Assembly (NCBI GenBank): GCA_041581335.1
Contig: JBFIDG010000037.1
Location: forward strand, 1 to 15,275
Source: JBFGSX01 sp041581335
GTDB lineage: Archaea; Thermoplasmatota; E2; JACPAO01; JAHFTW01
Direction of reading: 5' to 3'
DNA: 15,275 bases
Below the pieces are notes generated by a model. The model searched no databases and had not been told where the DNA came from. It worked only from the letters and a program-made list of their open reading frames with translations. Positions 1 through 6,524 of this stretch are shown here, in pieces. Position 1 is the stretch's first letter. Each line of letters starts with the position of its first letter. The translations under genes were made by a program, and so were the position numbers.

Positions 1-1798
1 CGCCGCCTTCGGCTGCGCCGCCTTCGGCTTGGGCCTTCTCGGCGGCCTTCTGGTACATCTCCATGACCGCGGGCTCGAGCACCTTGCTCAGTTCCTCGGT
101 CTTGGCTTCCAGGTCGGCCTTGGAGGCGTCCGCCTTCTCGAGCAGCTCCTTGAGTTCGGCCACGGCCTTCTCGACGGGCTCCTTGTGGGTGCCCAGATCG
201 TCGCCGTTCTCCTTGATGAGCTTCTCCGCCTGGAAGACGGCCTGATCGGCCTGGTTGCGGGCCTCGACCGTGGCTTTGCGCTCCTCGTCCTCAGCAGCGT
301 GCTCTTCAGCGTCGCGCTTCATGCGCTCGATCTCGGCGTCGTCGAGTTTGCTGGCGCCTTGGATGGTGATGTGCTGTTCCTTGCCGGTGCCGACGTCCTT
401 GGCGCGGACGCTCAGGATGCCGTTGGCGTCGATGTCGAAGGTGACCTCGATCTGCGGGACGCCGCGGGGGGCCGGCGGGATGCCGTCCAGGATGAAGCGG
501 CCGAGGCTCTTGTTGTCCGCGGCCATGGGGCGCTCGCCCTGCAGGACGTGGATCTCCACCTGGCTCTGCTTGTCGGCCGCCGTGGAGAACGTCTGGCTCT
601 TCTTGTGGGGCACCGTGGTGTTGCGGGGGATGAGCTCGGTGCGCACGCCGCCCATGGTCTCGATGCCGAGGGTCAGGGGGGTGACGTCGAGCAGGAGGAT
701 CTCCTTGTCCACTTCACCCGTCATGACACCGGCCTGGATGGCGGCGCCCATGGCGACGCACTGCATCGGGTCGACGCCGCGCTCCGGCTTGCGCCCAAAG
801 ACCTTCTCGACGAAGGCCTGCACGGCGGGGATGCGGGTAGGGCCACCGACGAGGATGACGCGGTCGAGGTCGCTGAGGCTGAGGCCGGAGTCCTTGAGGG
901 CGCCCTCGCAGGGTTTGCGGGTGCGCTCGATGATGGGCATGATGAGCTCTTCGAGCTTGGCGCGGTTCAGCGTCAGCTCCAAGTGCTGCGGGCCGGATTC
1001 GTTGACGCTGAGGAACGGCTGGCTGATGGTGGTCTGGGTCATGCCCGAGAGTTCCATCTTGGCGCGCTCGGAGGCGTCACGCAGGCGCTGCATGGCCTGG
1101 CGGTCTTTGCGCACATCGATGCCGGTGTTCTTCTGGAACGTCGCGGCGAGGTATTCGACGATGGCGTCGTCCATGTCGGTGCCGCCCAGGTGGGTGTCAC
1201 CGTTCGTGGAGAGTACTTCGAAGACACCGTCGCCCATCTCCATGATGGTGATGTCGAAGGTGCCGCCACCCAGGTCGTACACGGCGATCTTGAGGTCTTC
1301 ACCGTCGGTCTTGTCGAGGCCGTAGCTGAACGCGGCGGCGGTGGGCTCGTTGACCAGGCGCTTGACCTCGAGGCCAGCGATCTTGCCGGCGTCCTTCGTG
1401 GCTTGGCGCTGGTCGTCGTCGAAGTACGCGGGGACCGTGATGACGGCGCCGTCGATGGTCTCGCCCAGGTGCTTCTCGGCGTCTTCCTTGATCTTCCGGA
1501 GGATCATGGCGCTGATCTCTTGGGGCGTGTACGACTTGTCGTCGATGGTGACCTTGTAGTCGGTGCCGATCTTGCGCTTGATGCGCTGGATCGTGCGCTC
1601 GGGGTTGGTGACGGCTTGGCGCTTGGCCGAGTCGCCGATGAGCGTCTCGCCGCTGCGGGTGAAGGCGACGACGCTTGGGAAGTTCTTGCCGCCGTACACG
1701 TTGCCTTCCGCGGACGGGATGATGACCGGGCGACCGGCCTCCATGATGGCTGCTTCACTGTTCGTCGTTCCTAGATCGATGCCGATGATGCGTCCCAT
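1..1798 (-). CDS. dnaK: Molecular chaperone DnaK (Hsp70), C-terminal end cut by window edge
   Basis: ATP-driven cytosolic chaperone that binds unfolded segments and works with GrpE and DnaJ. About 599 codons are visible. The ATPase signatures are present: IDLGTTNS near residues 7-14, DLGGGTFD at 175-182 and ILVGGPTRIP near 315. They are followed by the interdomain linker LLLDVTPLTLGIE near 370, the beta substrate-binding domain and a helical lid ending in a Glu/Ala/Gly-rich tail. The ATPase domain runs from IKRKIGTDYKV directly to YTPQEISAMIL, so it lacks the roughly 23-residue insert of E. coli-type DnaK; this short form is the one known from archaea and monoderm bacteria. The ATG at 1798 has an AGGTGA ribosome site four bases upstream and a TATA-like element about 50 bases upstream. 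The stop and any dnaJ lie beyond base 1. Archaeal dnaK is generally thought to be of bacterial origin. Confidence 0.97.
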   Translation of the reverse strand, partial: MGRIIGIDLGTTNSEAAIMEAGRPVIIPSAEGNVYGGKNFPSVVAFTRSGETLIGDSAKRQAVTNPERTIQRIKRKIGTDYKVTIDDKSYTPQEISAMILRKIKEDAEKHLGETIDGAVITVPAYFDDDQRQATKDAGKIAGLEVKRLVNEPTAAAFSYGLDKTDGEDLKIAVYDLGGGTFDITIMEMGDGVFEVLSTNGDTHLGGTDMDDAIVEYLAATFQKNTGIDVRKDRQAMQRLRDASERAKMELSGMTQTTISQPFLSVNESGPQHLELTLNRAKLEELIMPIIERTRKPCEGALKDSGLSLSDLDRVILVGGPTRIPAVQAFVEKVFGRKPERGVDPMQCVAMGAAIQAGVMTGEVDKEILLLDVTPLTLGIETMGGVRTELIPRNTTVPHKKSQTFSTAADKQSQVEIHVLQGERPMAADNKSLGRFILDGIPPAPRGVPQIEVTFDIDANGILSVRAKDVGTGKEQHITIQGASKLDDAEIERMKRDAEEHAAEDEERKATVEARNQADQAVFQAEKLIKENGDDLGTHKEPVEKAVAELKELLEKADASKADLEAKTEELSKVLEPAVMEMYQKAAEKAQAEGGAAEGG

Positions 1799-1802
1799 GA
1801 TT

Positions 1803-1808
1803 TCACCT
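1803..1808 (-). promoter_or_regulatory. Ribosome binding site of dnaK
   Basis: AGGTGA on the minus strand, four bases before the ATG at 1798. It is complementary to the ATCACCTCC-type 3' end of archaeal 16S rRNA and fixes the dnaK start. Confidence 0.7.
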
Positions 1809-1848
1809 AGGGCAAAGCCCCTGTCTGAGTCGCGGCGAGTTTGCAGTT

Positions 1849-1858
1849 CTATAAAATG
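1849..1858 (-). promoter_or_regulatory. TATA-like box of dnaK
   Basis: Minus-strand CATTTTATAG lies about 52-60 bases before the dnaK ATG. A start of transcription about 25 bases downstream would give a leader of roughly 25-30 bases that includes the AGGTGA site. It is one of the few AT-rich patches in this GC-rich region. No heat-shock operator was recognised beside it. Confidence 0.5.
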
Positions 1859-1974
1859 ATTTGCCAGCGACACAGACATTGCGGAACCCGGGGTTCGCGT
1901 CCCAGACCTCAGAGTCGAGGGCTCCGCCGTTTCCCAACCCGGACCTTAAGCCCGCCAAGTCTTGCCTTCTGTTC

Positions 1975-3315
1975 ATGCGCATCCCCATTGCCATCCTTGT
2001 CGCGGCCACCGCCTTCGCGGGCTGCATCAGTGAAGAGACGGAACCGACGGCATCGATCGCACCTGAACTGGGCGCGCTAGGCTTGACCAACATCACGGCG
2101 CAGGCCGCCGCTTGGGCCTACGCCATCGTGGCCGCCACCGAAGACGGCGATGTCGCCGGCATGACGTTCACGGTCACCGAAGAGGCAATCGCCGCAGCGC
2201 AGGCCCAAGGCAGTGGCCTGTTCTTGCAGGTCATCCCGTTGTTGCCGGCGGACGTCGCGATCGAGAAGTACGCGGTGCTGGTGTTCGACGCCGGCTACCA
2301 GGTCAACGCCGAGGCGGCCAACGTGGCGGCCCAGGCACAGGCCACGGCCGCAGCTGCGCGTGCCCAGGCGGAGGCCAGCGGCGCCCAGGCGACGTTGGTC
2401 GCTGCGGAACTGTTCACCGCCCTGGACGGTGCTGCACAAGGCGCCATGGGCTCGGCCAAGGCCGCCGCTGACGTGGGTGCCGGTCCCGTCACCGTCCCGC
2501 TGCCGTCGGATGCCGCCGTCGGGGATGTGTTTGGGATCGTCATCGGCCTGCAGACCCAGGCGGGCGCAGTGGCATCCGCCCAGGGCGGCCTGGACCCGGC
2601 CCAGGCGGCGGCCGCCGTGGACCTGGAAGGTAAGGCGGCCATCTTGGTGAGCCTCGCGGGCAAGGCCCAATCGAGCCTGCCGTCCGCGACGGATGCATTG
2701 GCCCAGGCTGAAGCGCTCGCCGCCCAGGGCCAAGGTATCCTCATGCCCGTCCTCGGCCAAGCCCAAGGTTTCGCCATCCCGGCCTTCAGTTTCAGCGTTG
2801 ACGGCCGCACGGCGCAACGGGTGCTGCTTGCGTCCAGCGACATCCAGGCGCAGGTGCAGACCACCGCCAATGGCCTCTGGCCCTTGTTGAGCACTGAATC
2901 CTTCTCCCTCGACGTGGCCAGCGAGGTGGCCTCCGGCTTCGGCAGCCACTTGGGCGGCGTCACGGGTGACTTCGGACGCCTCCAGTATGATCTGGTCGCC
3001 GATGTGCACGGTCAGGCGGCGAGCCTGAGTGATCAAGGCATCAACGCGGTCGGCGCCGCGAAGGCCTCGGCGGGCTATGCCCTGTCGGCCAGTGGCCTCG
3101 GGGGCACGGACCTCAGTTTCGACGTCACAAGCCAAGGCCGCGACCTGACGGGGGCTCTGTGGGCGGTCGGCGTGGAGCTGGGTGCACCCCTCGAGGTCCT
3201 GCTGGGTCAGAGCGGGCTGCCCGTCAAAGAACTCGCCAGTGCCGGCGCACCCATCGGGACCGCTTCGGGCATCACGTTCGAGGGTCCGTTGGGTGTCTGG
3301 ACGCTGCACCGCTGA
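1975..3315 (+). CDS. Ala/Gln-rich lipoprotein of unknown function
   Basis: Predicted 446-residue surface lipoprotein that I do not recognise. The N-terminus is a short signal peptide, MRIPIAILVAATAF, ending in the lipobox AGC with Cys17 as the only cysteine, so the mature protein would be membrane-anchored and face outward. The body is extremely rich in Ala, Gln and Gly, with helical, heptad-like stretches at about 110-140 (repeated AQA units) and 195-255, and more beta-like, Ser/Gly-rich sequence from about 260 to 446. The open frame reaches back to about 1861, but the ATG at 1975 is chosen because the signal peptide starts there. A weak CCTTAA element lies about 26-31 bases upstream, which would fit a leaderless message. 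The gene diverges from dnaK. The repeated GCCCAGGC codon pairs suggest growth by internal repeat expansion. Confidence 0.75.
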   Translation: MRIPIAILVAATAFAGCISEETEPTASIAPELGALGLTNITAQAAAWAYAIVAATEDGDVAGMTFTVTEEAIAAAQAQGSGLFLQVIPLLPADVAIEKYAVLVFDAGYQVNAEAANVAAQAQATAAAARAQAEASGAQATLVAAELFTALDGAAQGAMGSAKAAADVGAGPVTVPLPSDAAVGDVFGIVIGLQTQAGAVASAQGGLDPAQAAAAVDLEGKAAILVSLAGKAQSSLPSATDALAQAEALAAQGQGILMPVLGQAQGFAIPAFSFSVDGRTAQRVLLASSDIQAQVQTTANGLWPLLSTESFSLDVASEVASGFGSHLGGVTGDFGRLQYDLVADVHGQAASLSDQGINAVGAAKASAGYALSASGLGGTDLSFDVTSQGRDLTGALWAVGVELGAPLEVLLGQSGLPVKELASAGAPIGTASGITFEGPLGVWTLHR

Positions 3316-3581
3316 GTCGTGGGCTCTCCTCTTCCCCTCTTTCCTTGTGGCGGCCGCGACGCATCGTCCGGCCGGCGTTCCCTTGTGACGTCGCAGGTTC
3401 GCTTGTCACACGGCCCGATAGAGCAAGCGCCCCATGGCCTTGCGTGGTGCGGGCGGGGCCGATGGGCGCGCCCGCGTGGCTTGCGCCTGCGATCGTGAAC
3501 GTGGTGGGTGCCGGACCGCAGGCCAGGGCCCCGGGGCTGGCTGGCGCTACGCCGGACCGAGAGGTGTCGGGCAGGGTGCGC
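3316..3581. other. Intergenic region between convergent genes
   Basis: About 266 bases separate the 3' ends of the Ala/Gln-rich lipoprotein and the response regulator. A pyrimidine-rich tract at about 3323-3347 (CTCTCCTCTTCCCC followed by TCTTTCC) could serve as a weak terminator for the lipoprotein. A 7-bp GC hairpin (GCGGGCG at 3449-3455, CGCCCGC at 3469-3475) is present but is expected by chance at this GC content. I see no gene, tRNA or mobile element here. Confidence 0.4.
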
Positions 3582-4010
3582 TCAGGCGACTTCGACGCTG
3601 AGGGTCGTCGGGCGGGCCATGCGGCTCCACATCGCGACGAGGTCTTCGAGGAGGTCTTCCAGCTCGACGAGGTCAAGGGGTTTGACCAAGTAGCCGCGGG
3701 CGCCCTGGTCATAGGCGATCTCCACGTCGACCTGGTCGGTGGAGTTGCTGAGGATGATGACGGGGACCTGCCTGCCGTTGGGGGTCGCCTGGAGGGCGGC
3801 CAAGCATTCGAGACCGCTCATTCCAGGAAGCCCGATGTCCAGCAGCGCCAGATCGAACGTCGTCGTGGCACCGGCCGCGATGAAGTCCTCTGCATTCGGG
3901 AATGTGGTGATGGTCTCCACTGCGTCAAGCGCGTCAAGGGTCGTCTGGAGCAGGAGGCGGTATGTGTCGTCATCTTCGATGATGGCGATGTTGAGTCCGT
4001 TGGATTTCAT
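3582..4010 (-). CDS. Single-domain response regulator (CheY-like receiver)
   Basis: A 142-residue protein consisting of one receiver domain with no output domain. The acidic pocket is IEDDD (Glu12, Asp13, Asp14), the phospho-acceptor is Asp58 in LLDIGLPGMSG, the conserved hydroxyl residue is Ser88 in IILSNST, and Lys110-Pro111 completes the active site. Residues 118-142 continue into the last helix and a short tail. Such proteins take phosphate from a histidine kinase and act by contacting a partner. The ATG at 4010 is preferred over an in-frame ATG at 4061 because a TATA element (CTATAAAG, minus strand) lies between them. The gene diverges from the winged-helix gene at 4108, a candidate partner. 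No cognate kinase is adjacent; the nearest one in the window is at 10977-11633. Confidence 0.9.
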   Translation of the reverse strand: MKSNGLNIAIIEDDDTYRLLLQTTLDALDAVETITTFPNAEDFIAAGATTTFDLALLDIGLPGMSGLECLAALQATPNGRQVPVIILSNSTDQVDVEIAYDQGARGYLVKPLDLVELEDLLEDLVAMWSRMARPTTLSVEVA

Positions 4011-4048
4011 GCGATGCTGCCCTGATTCGACTTGAACACGGCGTTCGC

Positions 4049-4057
4049 GCTTTATAG
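4049..4057. promoter_or_regulatory. Shared, near-symmetric TATA element of two divergent genes
   Basis: The sequence GCTTTATAGC reads as CTTTATAG on plus and CTATAAAG on minus, so one site could recruit TBP for both directions. It lies about 40-47 bases upstream of the response regulator ATG (4010, minus) and about 50-58 bases upstream of the winged-helix gene ATG (4108, plus). Transcription starting 25-30 bases away would precede both starts. Confidence 0.5.
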
Positions 4058-4107
4058 CCATGGCCCAAGGAATCGACGCTCATCAGGGGGCCGGGGCGTC
4101 GGGAGAA

Positions 4108-4845
4108 ATGCTTTCTAAGCCCGACACAAAGCAGAGGTCGTTGACCAGAGGCGTCTTCGATATCTACCAGACCCGCAGCGGGTACACGGCGGTGGACAAC
4201 GAAGTGCAACGACAGATCCTCGAGGCATTGGCCGCAGGAGATCAACAATTGCCGGCGCTGATGGAGATCACGGGTAAGAGCAAGCCGACGTTGTCGGCGA
4301 CGCACATGAAGGACCTGCTCAACCGCGAGCTCGTCGAGGAGTTGCCGCACCCGACGGATGGTCGTCGCAAAGTGTACCATCTTGCGGGCACTCGGATCGG
4401 CGCCAGTGACATCCCCGTGCCGCAGCTGCGCAAGGCGGTGGAGGCATATGTGTCGTTGGCGCCGCTGCAGGGCCGTTTGCCGCTGGCGGCGGTCTTGGAG
4501 ATCCTGACATCTGCTCCCACGACGGCTGCCCCGGCGACATTGCACGCCCAGGGGGCACGGCTGGGGGCGGTCGTGGCTGCCAGCCTGCGCGTGCCGGACC
4601 TGGCGGATCTGTGGATGCGCTTGGTGCGCTGGTTCGAAGAGCAGGGTGTGGCCAAGCCCCTGCGCGTCGATCTGGAGGCCGGCGAGGTCGTCTTGGCGCC
4701 GGGTCCTGCCATCGCTGGCCCGTTGCCCCATGTCGCCGCCGCCTTGGCGGGGGTCGTCGAAGGCGTCGTGGCAGCCCTGGACCTGGGATCGGTGCGTGTC
4801 GTCGGCGAAGCCCAGGCGGATCGCTTCATCCTGCGCCAGGAATGA
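4108..4845 (+). CDS. Winged-helix transcriptional regulator with possible V4R-like C-terminal domain
   Basis: A 245-residue predicted DNA-binding protein. An ArsR-like winged helix spans about residues 28-95: DNEVQRQILEAL, the HTH region ITGKSKPTLSATHMKDLL, then the wing GRRKVYHLAG. After a linker, residues 118-245 form an alpha/beta region whose end (PHVAAALAGVVEGVVAALD then VRVVGEAQADRFIL) resembles the last part of V4R domains as found fused to HTH domains in methanogens. The cysteines seen in many V4R domains are absent, so this match is tentative. ATG 4108 follows GGGAG three bases upstream. An in-frame ATG at 4060 is less likely because it touches the TATA element. The divergent receiver gene suggests a regulatory partnership. 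GC content is slightly lower at its 5' end than in its neighbours. Confidence 0.72.
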   Translation: MLSKPDTKQRSLTRGVFDIYQTRSGYTAVDNEVQRQILEALAAGDQQLPALMEITGKSKPTLSATHMKDLLNRELVEELPHPTDGRRKVYHLAGTRIGASDIPVPQLRKAVEAYVSLAPLQGRLPLAAVLEILTSAPTTAAPATLHAQGARLGAVVAASLRVPDLADLWMRLVRWFEEQGVAKPLRVDLEAGEVVLAPGPAIAGPLPHVAAALAGVVEGVVAALDLGSVRVVGEAQADRFILRQE

Positions 4846-4855
4846 ACGGCCTCTG

Positions 4856-4864
4856 CCAAACGAT
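4856..4864. repeat. Upstream copy of the CCAAACGAT operator half-site
   Basis: CCAAACGAT, identical to the right arm of the palindrome at 4911-4932 and 47 bases before its left arm. It lies just after the stop codon of the preceding gene. It may be an auxiliary binding site. Confidence 0.4.
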
Positions 4865-4910
4865 ATGGTGTTGTCATGGTAGCTGAGCCGCTGTTGCGGC
4901 CCCACATCGT

Positions 4911-4932
4911 TCGTTTGGCCTACACCAAACGA
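4911..4932. promoter_or_regulatory. Palindromic operator candidate before the DUF4383-like operon
   Basis: Perfect 8-bp inverted repeat: TCGTTTGG at 4911-4918, a 6-base spacer, and CCAAACGA at 4925-4932. A TATA-like GATTATGA (4931-4938) overlaps the right arm, and the presumed ATG is at 4975, so a dimeric protein bound here would block TBP/TFB. The winged-helix regulator encoded at 5404-5859 is the obvious candidate binder, which would make this autoregulation (inference). Confidence 0.5.
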
Positions 4933-4974
4933 TTATGAAGATGGGTGGCTAATGCCCGCTCGGGTGTGAACCCC

Positions 4975-5394
4975 ATGACCGAAACAGCCAACGCAACCTT
5001 CGCAGGCACGAACCCGATCATCAACCCCATCATGTACTGGCGGGTCAGTGCCGTCGCCCTTGGCGCCGTCGCCGCGCTCGGCATCGTCCTCAACAGCATC
5101 GGCCAGGCCGAACTCCTAGGCGCCAACTTCCTGGCCTTCGACTGGACCCACAACGTCGTCCACGTCCTGCTGGCCGCCGTTGCCGCCGTCTTCGGCTTCG
5201 CCAACCTCGGCGCCGGACTCACCAAGACCATGGCGATCGTCTTTGGCTTCGTCTACGCCGGCCTCGGCATCGTCGGCTTCATCGCCGGCGACGTGCTGAG
5301 CGTCATCGGCCTGCACCTCGAGATCGGTGAGAACCTGGTCCACGTCCTGCTCGGCGCCTGGGCCCTGACCGCAGGCTTCGGCGCCAGGTACTGA
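4975..5394 (+). CDS. Four-helix membrane protein, DUF4383-like
   Basis: A 139-residue integral membrane protein with four predicted helices at about residues 21-43, 56-77, 82-104 and 118-137. Two similar motifs, HNVVHVLLA (59-67) and ENLVHVLLG (119-127), mark an internal duplication. The NxxH motif within a helix of a small four-helix protein is what is seen in DUF4383 proteins, whose function is unknown. The ATG at 4975 follows a GGTGTGA ribosome-site-like sequence five bases upstream. An in-frame GTG at 4945 is possible but lies close to the TATA element. Nine bases separate its stop from the next start, so it is probably co-transcribed with the winged-helix regulator at 5404, and a role in sensing at the membrane is conceivable but unproven. 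Confidence 0.8.
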   Translation: MTETANATFAGTNPIINPIMYWRVSAVALGAVAALGIVLNSIGQAELLGANFLAFDWTHNVVHVLLAAVAAVFGFANLGAGLTKTMAIVFGFVYAGLGIVGFIAGDVLSVIGLHLEIGENLVHVLLGAWALTAGFGARY

Positions 5395-5403
5395 AGAGGT
5401 ACC

Positions 5404-5859
5404 ATGGCCCGCTACGTCCCCCGAGACGAGGCGCTGGAGCACCCGTTCCGCCGTCCCATGATGGAGCGGGTCATCCAGGAACCTGGCATCACCCTGACAG
5501 AACTGGCCAACGCGTTCGACGTGACGCCCAGCACTGTGCTCTGGCACGCCCGCAAGCTCGCCGCCGCCGACCTGCTCAGCATGGAACGCAAAGGCCGCCG
5601 CCGGCTGTTCTTCTCAGCCGAAGGCGGGCGTGCCGCCCGGGACGAGGCCCTACGTCGAGAGGCCTTGCGAAAAGGCCGCGCCAAAGAGGCCCTACAGGCC
5701 GTGCAAGCGGCGCCTGGACTCACCGCTTCAGGCCTCGCCAAACGACTCGGCATAGGACTGCACGTCGCCCGTGACCTCCTGGCCCGCCTCGCCGGCGCCG
5801 GACTCGTCGATGCTGACCGGGGTGGCCGCGCCATCCACTACTACGCCAGCACCCTCTGA
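5404..5859 (+). CDS. Tandem winged-helix transcriptional regulator
   Basis: A 151-residue protein made almost wholly of two winged-helix domains. The first (about 13-75) has ITLTELANAFDVTPSTVLWHARKL as its HTH and a basic wing, ERKGRRRLFF. The second (about 92-150) has LTASGLAKRLGIGLHVARDLLARL and the wing DRGGRAIHYY. This layout is common in archaeal transcription factors and lets one chain bind as a pseudo-dimer. The ATG at 5404 is three bases after a GAGGT ribosome site, nine bases after the stop of the membrane protein gene. The operon pairing and the palindrome upstream suggest autoregulation. Ligand and targets are unknown. Confidence 0.85.
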   Translation: MARYVPRDEALEHPFRRPMMERVIQEPGITLTELANAFDVTPSTVLWHARKLAAADLLSMERKGRRRLFFSAEGGRAARDEALRREALRKGRAKEALQAVQAAPGLTASGLAKRLGIGLHVARDLLARLAGAGLVDADRGGRAIHYYASTL

Positions 5860-5865
5860 GCCCGC

Positions 5866-5900
5866 GCTCCCTTTCTCCCCCTTTCCCCGCCCCTTTTTTG
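5866..5900 (+). terminator. Pyrimidine-rich tract ending in T6
   Basis: Just after the stop at 5859 comes a long C/T tract (CTCCCTTTCTCCCCC and onward) that ends in six T residues at 5894-5899. Archaeal RNA polymerase terminates at T-runs, and this is the only T6 in the intergenic sequence. It probably ends the 4975-5859 operon. Confidence 0.5.
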
Positions 5901-5906
5901 TTAAAC
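5899..5906 (+). promoter_or_regulatory. TATA-like box of the gene at 5930
   Basis: TGTTAAAC lies 25-31 bases before the ATG at 5930, the spacing expected for a leaderless mRNA. It directly abuts the T6 terminator tract. Confidence 0.4.
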
Positions 5907-5929
5907 CCCTCGCCGCCCGAATAGGAGTG

Positions 5930-6520
5930 ATGCCGGATTGGCGCGTGCTTGAACGTCACGACAGGATCGCCCTCGGCCGGGCAGGCGACGCCAAGACGCT
6001 CGACCTCACGGTCCGCATGGCCTGGGAGGAGCTTGATCCAGCTCTCGACTCGAAGGAGATCCGCCGCATGGCGTTCCGGCAGCTCAAGCGCATCATCGAA
6101 GGCTGGGACGAGGAGAACTGGCTGCTGCACAGCCAGATGATCACGCCGATCGCCAAGGAGCGCAAAGACGTCGAGGTGCCGTTCCACATGGCCGACCGGG
6201 AGAGCCGTCCCGAACGGCCCAAGCTGCAATGGCAGCGCCCGGAGCTCAACGACAGCGACCTCAAAGCATGCCACCAGTTGCTCGAAGGGCTTCTCCTTCT
6301 CGGCGTGCATGGGCGCGCTGTCAGCACGGGAGACCTGGTCAAGAAAGGCAAGATCGGCGCCCGCGCCCTGTACCGCATCATCAACCCTGAGAGCGAGGCC
6401 TATGCCTACCTCAAGCCCTACATCCAGGACATGAAGAGCCGGGGTCGACGGCTGCTCGACCTGACCCCCGAAGGCCGGCTGTTGGCGAGCCAGATCCGGG
6501 TCGGCGCCATCACCGTCTAG
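5930..6520 (+). CDS. Protein of unknown function, mostly helical
   Basis: A 196-residue soluble protein that I do not recognise. It has no signal peptide or membrane segment. Residues 20-75 are rich in charged and helix-forming residues with several Trp (MAWEELDP, EGWDEENWLLH). Residues 76-105 are polar and probably flexible. Residues 108-192 could form a winged-helix-like domain (LKACHQLLEGLLLLG, GDLVKKGKIGARALYRII, LLDLTPEGRLLASQI), a weak resemblance only. The ATG at 5930 sits 25-31 bases after a TATA-like element, and GGAG lies only two bases upstream, too close for an effective ribosome site, so a leaderless start is likely. An in-frame open frame continues upstream over the previous gene's end but is not needed. 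It converges on grpE with a four-base gap. Confidence 0.7.
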   Translation: MPDWRVLERHDRIALGRAGDAKTLDLTVRMAWEELDPALDSKEIRRMAFRQLKRIIEGWDEENWLLHSQMITPIAKERKDVEVPFHMADRESRPERPKLQWQRPELNDSDLKACHQLLEGLLLLGVHGRAVSTGDLVKKGKIGARALYRIINPESEAYAYLKPYIQDMKSRGRRLLDLTPEGRLLASQIRVGAITV

Positions 6521-6524
6521 GCGA

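Noticed and set aside
29..1774. A 581-codon open frame on plus, opposite dnaK
   Set aside because: It is the known antisense shadow of dnaK, of the kind that has been misannotated in databases as an NAD-specific glutamate dehydrogenase. The minus frame has all Hsp70 motifs, a ribosome site and a promoter.
1886..1908. A tRNA T-arm-like sequence (GGGGTTCGCGTCCC)
   Set aside because: The position equivalent to A58 is C, the stem pairs imperfectly, and no acceptor, D or anticodon arms fit at the right distances.
3449..3475. A GC hairpin between convergent genes as an intrinsic terminator
   Set aside because: No T-run follows it, archaea do not need hairpins for termination, and 7-bp GC stems are common by chance at this base composition.
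3159..4025. A 288-codon open frame on plus across the 3316-3581 spacer and the receiver gene
   Set aside because: It is antisense to a receiver with a complete active site and begins inside the lipoprotein gene. The spacer part has no independent support.
5738..5745. A further CCAAACGA copy inside the winged-helix gene
   Set aside because: It encodes part of the conserved helix LAKRLG, so the sequence is explained by coding; not counted as an operator.
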